DNA of 64,000 nt from Caenorhabditis elegans. Lineage: Eukaryota; Nematoda; Chromadorea; Rhabditida; Rhabditidae. This document shows positions 1 to 11,300 of this stretch, piece after piece (positions within the stretch are counted from its first letter, which is position 1; the number at the start of each line of letters is the position of its first letter). The translations under genes and the position numbers were made by a program. The stretch covers positions 11,900,501 to 11,964,500 of the forward strand of contig NC_003280.10 in NCBI RefSeq assembly GCF_000002985.6, given 5' to 3'. Below the pieces are notes generated by a model, which saw nothing but the letters and a program-made list of their open reading frames with translations, was not told the DNA's origin and made no database searches.

Positions 1-1287
1 TTGTTATCTTATTGTTTCTCCGCCTACATTTATTGTATTTAAGCCGCTTCCTCTGAGGGATCGGTATGCATCTTATAATAGAGGGCTTCACCCCAGCCAC
101 CCTCCAATCCGAACATGGTGCAAACTTTGACCAATTTCTCTTAAAGCAAGGTTATCAAGAACCTCAAGCAAATAGCAAAAAGTGTTGTCAAAGTTTTAGT
201 ACATATATTAAAGGTACATGTGGGTTTTGCAACGAAAAAAAAAAACTACTTTCAAAGTTGATATAATAGTTTTTGATTCAGATTTTAAAAATCCTGGAAA
301 CCCCTTTTTAATTCAAATATAATTTACCGTATGTCACTGTCGTTCTTTAATACATAACTTTTATCTTGGCTGTTTTTGGTGGTATCAACAATTGTTCAAC
401 AGATAAAATATAGCGAAAAACTTTAAAACAAATTTATCAGTAGGAACTAACTTGATTAAATAGAAGATTATCGAAATATGCACTGTCCAAGTTGAAAAAT
501 GATGGCGCAAAACTAATAGAGAAAACACGACGCTGCTGGGCATTTTTACCGTTTTTTTTTAAATCTAGTAGTATTAAATTTTAGTTTGCAGCATTTAAAG
601 ACTTGAACTCACTTTGCATTTGCAACTTTATGCAGCTCGCTCATCGACAAGATTGATTCGGCGCCCAAAATCGGCGAAACTGTCGTGGCGGTCATCGATG
701 CGCGTCGAATCTATAAACGGAGATCGTAAAAGTTTTGGAGAAGAAGCACAACGATTGTCAAAAATGGAAGAAAAAAGACAGCAAAAGGAAAGTGTAAAAA
801 TTGAAGAGGAAGAACGTATGGGAAACGGAGAAGAGCCGGACGGCAACCAATAAGAATGTGGGCGGGGTCGGATATACATGAGGAGGAAGGATGTAGAGGC
901 TCCTAAATCCATGTAGGAAATGTCAATGGGATTTAAGAATTAACAAGGATTTAGCAAATAACCCCAAAATCATTGTAGAATAGTTCTGTAATCTTATCCA
1001 CTTTCTTAACTATAACATTAACGTTTATAAATTAATAGTGCCAACAAACAAATAGAAAAGATGCGCTGTCATTTATAGATCTAACCTTTTAACCGGTTAC
1101 AGAGACCTTTTATCTTGATTTTGACAGGTAGCAGTGAGTTATTATTTTTATTGCACTAATTGAATACACAAATAATAAAGGTGCTAGTTGATTAAATCAA
1201 TACTCAACATAAATCCTTACTTAGGGACGTAATAATGTTGTTCCTGATATCGCCATGATATCGCCTCTGTCTACCATAGAAGCCCAA
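1..1287. other. Non-coding stretch, no gene seen
   Basis: AT-rich DNA with only short open frames that lack splice-site structure, coding bias or recognisable protein motifs. I see no RNA gene and no clear repeat array here. Confidence 0.5.
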
Positions 1288-3130
1288 GTGACAGATATCA
1301 TATCGTCATTGTAAAACTGTTGTGAGCCCAATACATTGCTCAATAATCATAAATCCATCTAGTAGATGCCACGTGGCAGATCCTCTATATTTTGGTACTT
1401 TTTAGTTTATAAGCAACAGAGCTCAAGGAAGCGGAAAAGCACATGCTAAAAATGGAAAAAATGGCATAGGCTAAAAAAAACTTAGCATCTACAAAACTTA
1501 AAATGTATGAAAATATTCATGAGCTAGAACCAAAACCTATTTAGCTAGCTCAAAGTTAAGCCCAGAACATCTAAAAAGGAAACCTACAGAGTTCCAAAAC
1601 CTTGTTGCTTCTCCCACGTGGCTTTAAGCTTTAAGTTTCAATATCTTATCAACAAGCACTCTCGAAGGATTATGTTACAGTAGGACACATTCGAATCCAA
1701 AACTTTCTCCATCTCGTGTTCCTTATCTAAAAGCAGTGTCCTCAAGGTTGTAACCCTTGAAAAGCGAACATGAATGTGATGAAATGTAAATGTGAATGAA
1801 TTGTGTAAACTCCACCCTCCTTCCGCGAGATATGCAATTAGAGTAAGGCGTCTGCCCTCAAAGTGCTCGTAAATCAATCTAGGCCCATTCCTTCGGACCA
1901 CTATCAAAACACATCTTATTTCCTCTTCTTACAAGAAGAAGAAATAATCGATCAAATGTTGCGGAGAAGACACTTTTTGTGGGGTGGCGGTATGTGCGTC
2001 AAAAGACCCCATCGATCACGTTCAGGTGTCTTAGAGGTGTCATGCGAACACCTGCGTGCTAATTGTGATCGGGATTTGAGGAAGTGCAAGAGGGGAAGTA
2101 CTTGTTGGTAGAACTGTCAGGATTTGTCAGTTCCTGATGACAGGGAGCTTTTTTTGAAGTGGAGGAAATCTGGGGGAGCTAGATCAGGGGTGCGCAGCAG
2201 TTTGGCATGTTCTCTCAATGTTTTCATCAAAATTTTGTGGAAAATATAATATTTGCTCAGTCTGAAAATTATCTTCAAATGACTTGGAACAACATAGATC
2301 TAGGGCATTTCTATATAGAAATGCTCGAAAATTGTCTGAAAGTTAGATGAAAAATTCTGACAAATTATCGGAAAAAAGTCAACTTTCAGATAATTTTTGT
2401 GCATTTTTTCAGATTTTCCAAGTCAAATAGTTATTATTTTAAGATTAAGCACATATTTTACCATATTTTACAGCGAACTTTCTATAAAAATATTGGGAGA
2501 ACATACCATACTGGCTCATTTTGTAGAATTGCAACTCGCGAGATGAAACGTATTTGGCGATTCAAAAACTATTTAAAAACTTTAACACTAGTATTCAAAA
2601 AGTGAGGAAAACTAGTTTTGCCCTATCATAGTTTTGGAAATTGACAAAAAATTTATTCTCCCATTTTTATATTGTATTCAAACATTCTACAGGTTCAAGC
2701 CAGCAGCAATGCTCAGAATTTCTCGAAAAGTTCAAAATTTTGAAAATTTGACAAAGCCTTACAACATACAAAATCTCAAGTGAAAAAAATTCATATTTAA
2801 ACGAATCAAACTTGCGAAGAATTAATCGAGTAAAAATCAATAATTTTAAACATTCTCGCTAAAATTCTATGAAGCAAGCTCCTAGATGGTGAAGCTACTA
2901 ACATTTATAAGTTTTTGCTGAAACAAGAAATAAGGATAAACCATATATTCCCATATTTAACCTATTTCTGCAGGACTACAATTCTCTGAGCTCATACTGG
3001 AGCTGTTTACAAGGTGACAAGGGAATATACTGCCACGTGGCATCTGCTACCGTTATACAATGTATTTACGATTATTGAGCAATATTTTGAGCTCACAACA
3101 GTTTTACAACAGTGACATCATATCTGTCAC
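1288..3130. mobile_element. Fold-back (TIR) element, about 1.84 kb, non-autonomous
   Basis: The left end (1288-1380) and right end (about 3029-3130) are imperfect inverted repeats of roughly 90-100 bp. Both begin GTGACAGATAT and share AAAACTGTTGTGAGC, TTGCTCAATAATC and GATGCCACGTGGCA in the same order. The interior holds no transposase-like frame, only short ORFs. This fits a non-autonomous DNA transposon. The family was not identified and no clear target-site duplication was seen. Confidence 0.65.
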
Positions 3131-4044
3131 AATGTTTATTACTATGTAGGTGTCAGGAAAAAAGTACGAAACGAAAAAAAGGGTTGTTTTCATGTTTAAC
3201 TTTGAACAAAAACTTGAAAATCGATGTCTTCGTGTCTCTGTTTGTGTTAAACGATGCAAGCGTGTCTCCTTCCCAACCGAAAATGGACAACTGAGAGAGA
3301 AGGGAGCGGGTATACGGTAGAGAAGAAAGAAGGAGGAGGGGCGTAGCTTTCTTTCGAGAATAGTAGTGACTATGAGTAAAATGCAATGAGGAATAACAAA
3401 TTAGGAATGATTGGAACGGTGGTGGTGGGAGATGAATTTCTAATTTTCTAATTCATGTTTTTGGTTGAACTAGGTTGATTGGGATTAGATTGGTCTGGTT
3501 GGGGAGTTTGAATAGATTTAAAAAAGGTTTTTGGGACCACTTTGAGTCTATTAAAGCAAGCTAGAAACTCTACTCTACAAAGACTATAAGGTATAGCTTT
3601 TTTATACAAATATAGGACTTCGAGAATTTATTGTATGCAAAAAAATTTAGCTTTGGATATGTGACCGTAGCCTGGAACCTTTTTTTTTTTTGAAAGAAGC
3701 TCAGCTTCATATGTAGGGGATCGCACAAATTTGAGCCCCTAAAACTTTGGTCTGAATTTTTTCGGTCAATTTTGGCAAAGATCGTGTCATCTAAGAAAGA
3801 ATCAAAAGGCTTTTTTTGTTCAGAAAACCTAAAGCATCCCAAAAGTTTTCAGAATTTTCAAATTTTATAAACAATCTAAAAATAATTCAAAGTTTGCAAA
3901 AACTTACCTAGAAAAAATTTCATGGATCTCGAAATTATTGGCAAAAGTGAGCTTAATAGCGAAGCTTCAAATTGGCCTTTTCTGTTTAGTCTTGCCAAAG
4001 TGCCAAATTTTTGAAAAATTCAGAGCAGTTCAAAGTTCAAAAAC
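3131..4044. other. Non-coding stretch, no gene seen
   Basis: AT-rich DNA with short purine-rich patches around 3300-3350. No convincing exon, RNA gene or tandem array. Confidence 0.45.
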
Positions 4045-4210
4045 CACGTGGTGCCCATTACGGCTTAACCTTGATCTACAAAAAATACGTGATTTTTTGC
4101 GCAAAAAAATGGGACGTCAGCACGTTCTTAACCATGCAAAATCAGTTGAGAACTCTGCGTCTCTTCTCCCGCATTTTTTAAGATAGATCAAGCCGAAATG
4201 AGACACTCTG
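4045..4210. mobile_element. Palindromic MITE-like element, copy 1 (degenerate)
   Basis: It starts CACGTGGTG, followed by TTGATCTACAAAAAAT, and ends with the complementary order (CCCGCATTTTTTAAGATAG, then GATCAAGCCGAAATGAGACA). The core reads GACGTCAGCACGTTCTTAACC. The same arms and core recur at 21485-21661 and 50842-51028. The family is therefore defined inside this window. Confidence 0.7.
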
Positions 4211-4858
4211 ATTTATATTATGTGTGCCACTTTTTGAATGTAGATTTAAAAAAATTGCATAACTTTAAAAAAAATTTCTAAAGAAATTTGATAATCTTAT
4301 CTGTATGGCTAAGGGTCTTGCAATTTAATTTAATAGTTTTAGTTGAGCTTTATGCTCAGATGCTCAAACTTTTGTGGCATCCTAATCAAGTTTATAATTA
4401 AAAATGTGGTTGACCTTCCTTGTAGGTCCTCCCTTGTACTATTCTCTTCAAAAAAGTCTATATTTGAATTTCTGGGCCATGTTTCCTTCATTGTTGCCAA
4501 TTGTCTTTATATGTGTTCTAAACATAATAGAGAACTGAGTCATAAAGGTATGAGAATGCATGCTTCTTTCTCTCTCAATCCATGTCCTTTCTCATTTGTT
4601 TTCATTTTCTCAAGAAGAGACCCCCTTCCCAAAGGTGTCATAAAATGGGGGCACAATTGTATTTGGGTTGAAGAACAGATGGATTAGGGCTAAACAGACA
4701 AGAGATGGAGGGGGAATAGTTGTAAATTATGATATTGCTGCTGGGGGATGGTTGGGTAAATACTCTCAGCGGGTGATATCTTTAGAAATTTATACAAATT
4801 AGGTGACTGGCCGCAGTAAGAGGTATTCATGGCTGGGCGGTAAAAGTTGGAGAATTTT

Positions 4859-4987
4859 GGTTTTGGTTTAGGCTTAGGCTTAGGCTTAAGCTTAGGTTTA
4901 GGCCTAGGCTTAGGCATAGGCTCAGGCTTAGACTTAGGCTCAGGCTAGGCTCAGGCTTAGGCTCAAGCTCAGGCTTAGGCTTAGGCG
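4859..4987 (+). repeat. Degenerate interstitial telomere-like array (TTAGGC)n
   Basis: Repeated GGCTTA units with variants (GGCTCA, GGCCTA, GGCATA). The unit TTAGGC is the C. elegans telomere repeat. Peptides rich in KPKP or SLSL that open across it are artefacts of the repeat. Confidence 0.85.
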
Positions 4988-6083
4988 CTGTAAAATACAC
5001 CGAAAAAACACAAAAAATACGTCTAAAATATTTTTTTGCCGCCAACTAATTCAATGGAAACCATTTACAAAACCGCAAAACTATCAGAAAAAATTTGAAA
5101 AAATGCCGACTGAAAAATTTTCGAAATCAAAAGTTTTGGAAAGTTAAAGTTAAAGGAAAGTTTTTGAAAAATTGTTCTAAACCATCCTAAATATTTAATA
5201 CAATTATAATAATGACACATTTTAAGAATGGCATCTGAAAAAATTTCATGTCGACTTTTTTCTAGAACTTGAGCGAAAAAATTGAACAAAAAAACAGTGG
5301 AAAAGAACCAAAACATTCAAATCAAAGTGTAGTGAAAAAGAAATAAAAGGCCATTAGAATACAAGAAGACACTAACTTCCATTTCATGTGGATAGTTTCC
5401 TATGGTTAATTTGCATGAAAATGCCACTACTGCACCCTTTTCCCCCAATATTTTCCCTTTTCATCTTACCGCTCACCTCAAGCTCTGATCACCACTTGAA
5501 CCTCCCCCTCTTTCTACTGATACTCTTCTCAAATTTGACACCTCATGCCGTAAAAGAGTGTTTGTGCAGATGGGATGGGTACCCTGGGGAGAGGGTTCCG
5601 AAACAAGACACCTTCTGAGAAGAGACCGCGGCTTCATTAATCAACGTCTTCTGAGACTCTTGGAGGCGAAAGGAAAAGAAGAAGAAGCAATTTATTAGAG
5701 GAAATCGAGTAGCATACCGTCTGTTATGATTTTGAGAAGAGGAACGGTTTTTGAAGGGACATAGATTCAGGGGGTGCCTACATGCCTGCCTTCAAGGCGA
5801 CCTAAAATTCAAACAAATACATTGGAATGCGGAAATCTTCAGGCAGTAGGCAGGCAGGAAGGCAAAGAATTTTCCCACGATTTATTTGGAAATATACGTG
5901 AAAATTGATAATTAAAATTGGGAAAACTTTGGAAAGCATTTTGAATTTTTTCACGTGATAACATTTTCTTCAATTGAAAAAACAAAAAAAAAAACACAGA
6001 AAAAAGAAAAACAATCAATTTTGAAATCAGTTCTTAATCAATAAGTTGTCGAAGATCAAATCGATTGGAGCGAAACGATAACA
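4988..6083. other. Intergenic DNA upstream of the first gene
   Basis: No supported exon. It contains GCCTGCCT/AGGCAGGC motifs (about 5780-5870), a short repeat that recurs through the window. The last 100 bp before 6084 would be the 5' region of the next gene; no TATA-like box stands out. Confidence 0.4.
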
Positions 6084-8071
6084 ATGAATGCTCGTGTTGG
6101 AAATCAGGTATGCCTGCCTGCTTGCCTTGCGCCTCGCTTAAATCTACACGAGTTCGTGTAAATCTACACAGGGTGGTGTAAATCTACAGGGCCTTGCGTA
6201 AATCTACATATCGTGACGTAAGCCTACACTGATTCTTGTAAATCTACACTGGTTCGCGTAAATCTACACTAGCTCGGCGCTCTCCTGCGTAAATCTACAA
6301 AGCGTGACGTAAATCTACACAGGCTGGTGTAAATCTACAGGGCCTTGCGTAAATCTACATATCGTGGCGTTAGCCTACACTGATTCTTGTAAATCTACAC
6401 TTGTTTGCGTAAATCAACACAGGCCGGTGTAAATCTACACTGACTTGCGTAAATCTACACAGGGTGGTGTAAATCTACAGGGCCTTGCGTAAATCTACAT
6501 ATCGTGACGTAAGCCTACACTGATTCTTGTAAATCTACACTGGTTCGCGTAAATCTACACTAGCTCGGCGCTCTCCTGCGTAAATCTACAAAGCGTGACG
6601 TAAATCTACACAGGCTGGTGTAAATCTACAGGGCCTTGCGTAAATCTACATATCGTGGCGTTAGCCTACACTGATTCTTGTAAATCTACACTTGTTTGCG
6701 TAAATCAACACAGGCCGGTGTAAATCTACACTGACTTGCGTAAATCTACACAGGGTGGTGTAAATCTACAGGGCCTTGCGTAAATCTACATATCGTGACG
6801 TAAGCCTACACTGATTCTTGTAAATCTACACTGGTTCGCGTAAATCTACACTAGCTCGGCGCTCTCCTGCGTAAATCTACAAAGCGTGACGTAAATCTAC
6901 ACAGGCTGGTGTAAATCTACAGGGCCTTGCGTAAATCTACATATCGTGGCGTTAGCCTACACTGATTCTTGTAAATCTACACTTGTTTGCGTAAATCAAC
7001 ACAGGCCGGTGTAAATCTACACTGACTTGCGTAAATCTACACAGGGTGGTGTAAATCTACAGGGCCTTGCGTAAATCTACACTAGCTCGCGTAAATCAAC
7101 ACCTTGTTCGCGTAAATCTACACTGCCTTGTGTAAATCGACATTTAGTTGCGTAAATCTACACTAGCTAGCGTAAATCTACACCAACACCATCTTTCCAG
7201 AATACTCACGGTTCTGCAAGTGAGATAATTTCGACATTCAATCAATTCTTCACAAATGTTCCCCCCAACCGGAGCTTCGACATGAGCTACAAAGGTTCGA
7301 GCATTCCAGTGTGCTCCAGAATTTCCAGCCTATATTTTTTTTCAGTATACTTGCAAGATTTGGCCGATATGGAAGATCGAACTTCGACTTCTCGCTGTAG
7401 TTCAACGACTCGGATCAAGCCCACCAAGATCGCCGGATTCGGAACGGTTCCACTGCTTAGCTCGGCCGGGGTAAGAATTTTCGAAAGTCATGAAAAATGG
7501 TCTCGACACGACAGATTTAAAAAAATTGCGTCGATTTTTCAAAAAATGTTTGGTTTTTTGTCTACTGTACTCATTAAAGGCGCACGATATTTTTTGTAGC
7601 TTTGTTTCGACGTTCGTGTCGGGACCTGGTACCATCGATTTATTGATTTTTCTGAAAATAAAATAATATTTTCAGACGAATCAATCAGTTCTGTCGACGA
7701 AATCTGCAAAGTCTTGCTTGTCTAATACCATCGCAGCATCCATGACTGAACCACAAGTATCCATGACTCAAGTGGATCGGATGTACGAGGATAATCTGGC
7801 GCGTAAGAAGAGATCAATGGTGGCCGTGTCCGAGTTCAACAAGATATATGGACAGGAATATCATCCACCATCATCTTCCGAATCGACTCGATCTTTCTAT
7901 GAGAACATTGATGCCGTCTATCCATCTTCAAAAGCATCGGAGTCTTCATCCTCGTCGGCATCAACTGGATCATCGGACAATCGTAAGGACATTGAGAAAT
8001 GGGAGAAGTTGGATTCCGAAGCCGAAAGTGACATTGAACTCTTTATCAAGGTTTCCGACTGTTTTGACTGA
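6084..8071 (+). CDS. Uncharacterised 212-residue protein (nematode-type family, paralogue A)
   Basis: Four exons: 6084-6107, 7201-7294, 7346-7470 and 7676-8071. Splice sites are canonical, the frame is continuous and a TGA closes it. I do not recognise a domain. Conserved with the paralogue at 14104-14862 are SASEIISTFNQFF (residues about 13-25), SFDMSYKVYLQDLAD, a basic stretch LARKKRSMV followed by EFNKIYGQEYHPP (about 122-145), and the acidic, hydrophobic end IELFIKVSDCFD. A serine-rich segment precedes the C terminus. There is no signal peptide or membrane helix, so it is probably soluble. The start at 6084 is chosen because the eight-codon first exon aligns with that of the paralogue. 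Intron 1 (6108-7200) is almost wholly minisatellite. AATAAA follows 10 bp after the stop. Function unknown. Confidence 0.85.
6137..7183. repeat. Higher-order minisatellite, 291-bp period built of about 20-bp units
   Basis: The basic unit is about 20 bp and centres on GTAAATCTACAC. A super-repeat of exactly 291 bp (starts at 6169, 6460, 6751 and 7042) contains 14 subunits: 13 of 20 bp and one of 31 bp. Copies are nearly identical, with more diverged single units at both edges. The array lies in intron 1 of the 6084-8071 gene and ends 17 bp before the intron's acceptor AG. Confidence 0.95.
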
Positions 8072-8081
8072 ATAGCTTCTC

Positions 8082-8087
8082 AATAAA
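8082..8087 (+). terminator. Polyadenylation signal AATAAA
   Basis: A canonical AATAAA lies 10 bp after the TGA at 8069-8071 and before the convergent gene. Confidence 0.75.
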
Positions 8088-8388
8088 GATCCGTTGTCTA
8101 ACACACATCTCCCAGGAGAGCTGCTCTTCCGACTAACAAATCATTTGTCATAACAGGGGGGATGCCGCCGAAAAGAGCGCGGGGATGCGAATGAAAAATG
8201 CTATTTAGAAAGTTTGAGAGCAAAAAAGTTTAGAAATTCATGAAAAAGGGAGCTGATAAAATGGTAAAGTAAAGTAAAAATAAAGTAGAGTACACAAAAA
8301 TTTTGCAAAAGAAGTTATAAATAGACTTCAACCCATATTAGACTAGGAACAAGTGTACAATTGATATTTACAGGAAGAATGAATACAA
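8088..8388. other. Convergent 3' intergenic spacer
   Basis: About 300 bp between the + strand gene ending at 8071 and the - strand vps-15 stop at 8389. It should contain both 3' UTR ends. No hexamer for vps-15 is obvious, and no other feature is seen. Confidence 0.6.
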
Positions 8389-11300
8389 TTATTTCCAAAT
8401 TTTGATGACACCATCGTAGCCAGAAGAGACGAGCAGTTCAGAGTTGAGAAGCATCATGTCGGTGATCGGGGTACGGTGATAGGTGGATGGCTGGAAATGT
8501 ACAATTTTGTAGAAAACTTTTTTAAAAACTTTAAACTAACCTTTGAATCTAACGGAACAACTTTCTGATTCTCCTTGGCTTCTGTGTCCAACACGGTGCG
8601 TTCATAAATTACAAATGGATCTGTCGAAGCTCCAGATGGAGCTGTTGATGTGTCGTTTTCCTCAAAGATCGTTCGATACGCGGTACGTCCTTTCGGCGGG
8701 GCGGAGATGATTTCACAGCCGACAGCTCGTGTAGGATTCCATTTTCGGATTGCTCCACGTGTGTCACCTGTGTAGACAACGCCTGTCTTCTCGCAAACGC
8801 ATAGAGATCGAGTGGCAAGGGAATCTTGTTTCCGGGCATCGTTTGACTGGAAATTGAAATTAATTTTTTAAAAATGTGTATTTTATTCAAGCTTACCGCG
8901 GCACTATAACTTAAAATCGGAGCTCCTCCAGTCCAGAAAACTCGTTTTCGTAGAGGTTGAGCACTTAGTTCATAGGTACTAATCTCGCCATGCATCGAGA
9001 ATCCAACGAAAACTTCGGGACACTCTTGCCGCGATACTGGATTCGCCCATACTCTGTTCGGCTGGGTATTCTGATGTGGAGACTCCCATCGGAGAACCTC
9101 TTCCTTGAATCGTAAATCATAGAGAACTAGATTCTTCTGTCCCGAATTATTGCCAATGACCATCCAGCTTTGCTGCCAAGGATCTATAGCAGATGAAGTG
9201 ACGAGGCCGTGAGATTCTTGGAACTTCTTTCTCCAGATATCATGTCGCTTGAGTGGCCCTTCCGAAGCTCCGACTCTCAAATCAATTCCATAAAGCACTC
9301 CGTGATGTGTTCTCACGATTGCCATCGGACCATTGCAATGGAGATACACAGGTGGTCCTTCTGCATCGGGAATCCTGACTTGCGTCGCCACTCGAGCGGA
9401 TCCTTGTCCAACATCAGCCCATCGGACGAAACCGTCGTTGGTAGCTGAGCATGCGAATTGATCGTTCCAACCGACAGAGTTCACCTTCTCGCGACTCGTT
9501 TCGGTTGGAATCCATGTGTCCTCACTTCTCGCCGACCCGTATCCTTCTCCGAGGACTGATCGTGTCTTCCACACTTTCACAGTCCCATCCGTAGATCCAC
9601 TAAGAAAGAGATCGGATTCTCGGTTGGCGCACAATCTGGAAGAAGAAAAAATTGAAATTTAGCAATATTCTAGAATTAAAATCTCACTTTGTGATCTTTC
9701 CCGAATGCTCGTGAAGATGCGTAATAATTATTCCTTTAACATTATTATTAGACGAAGAGCCAAGTGAGCCAGCAGACGGCGATGCACTCAGCACAGGATG
9801 GCTTGCACTGGCTGCCAATGGACGTTTCGGTCGACAATTCACATTTCTCATGTGCAATTCGTTGAGATGAGCCAACATTTCGTTCACTTGATTATCGAAT
9901 GTGGTGTTCTTGACAGGAGAATCTGAATTTAATGGTTATATAAAAAAAAAAAAAAAATAGTCTCAAATTGAGAAATATGTACCACAAAAAAACGGAAAAA
10001 ACCGTGATTTTTTTTCAATTTTGGCTAAATTCCTCCAAAATCAGAACTTCAGAACACCAGAGTATTTTAAAGCTAAATATTTTTATTCTTTTGTGATTTT
10101 TTGTGGTCTTTCTGCATAAGATATTATTTCAAATTTTTAGAAGGAACAAATGAAACGACGTTTGCAAACACGATTTCTCAATTTTGGTGAAACTCCCTCC
10201 AAAATGAGATCTGCGACCAATCAGTGAGTTGCTCCGCCCAATTTTAAACCAATAAGATGTAGTGGGCGGAGTTCGACGTCACTGATTGGTCGCAGTTCTC
10301 ATTTTGGAGGGAATTTAGATTAAATTGAAAAATCGCTTGTTGGATTTTTCATTGTTTCGCGAGTTTATTTTTTTTCGGATATTTTACATACAAGGAGCCG
10401 GTGTATTGGTGACAGTTCGTTCTTCTTCAATGACCACTTCACCAGCAAGCAAAAGAGTGTCACGTCGTTCTGTTGAATGGTTCGGAATGTTGATAGCGGT
10501 GAGATGCTTGGAGTTGGAGCTCATCGCACTTTCGTCTCCTCCATAGGTGAACTCTTTCCGTCGTACTCGACTGTGAGCAATTGAAGAGAGATCAATTGTT
10601 CCGAGTTGGCGAGTCAAGTAGATTTCCATTCCGGCGCTGAAAATAATTGAATTGAATTTTAAATTTGAAAGCAAAAAAATTACTAACGTATTTCTTGTCT
10701 CTGCCATCCGTTCAAAAAGTTTCCTAAACGAATAAACCGACGCAGTAAGCCGTTTTCTGGCTTCTAACGCAGCTTTCAAATCATTATGCTCTACAACTCC
10801 CGCTTTCGTTTCAGTTTTGATTTTCGGAAAAATCGTGTTAAACCATCCAGCCCCCGCTTCGAATGGTTTGCCGGTTTGGAAATGGATTTCTGAAAGCTTT
10901 ACGATTGAAATTTCACACCATCTTGGAGAAATTTACCTAAAAGCATAGTTATTTGCTTGGTATTCTCCAAACTTTGATCTATAATCTGATTGAACGTGGT
11001 CCGTGGGATCGGGTCGACGAGCTGGCTCATCAGAACCGGCTTGCTCTTCAGGGTAAGCACTCCTCTCTTCGATTCCTCAACGAATGGGCTCACAAGTGGA
11101 ATCAGCTTAACATGAACTTCAGCATTATGCCATTGACAATCGATTGCTAGCAAAATGTCACAAACGGTGGAGCGAATCCAGTCATTCTGAAATTAATTAA
11201 AATTTTTTGAAGTTAGTTCTGAAATCGAAATGGCTTACTGGATGAACTAAAAACGGCAGAACATCATCTAACAACTTTTTCACGGACATTTTATCCAAAT

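Noticed and set aside
6137..7183. CRISPR-like periodic array
   Set aside because: The unit is about 20 bp with no unique spacers of constant length; the super-repeat copies are nearly identical and the host is a nematode.
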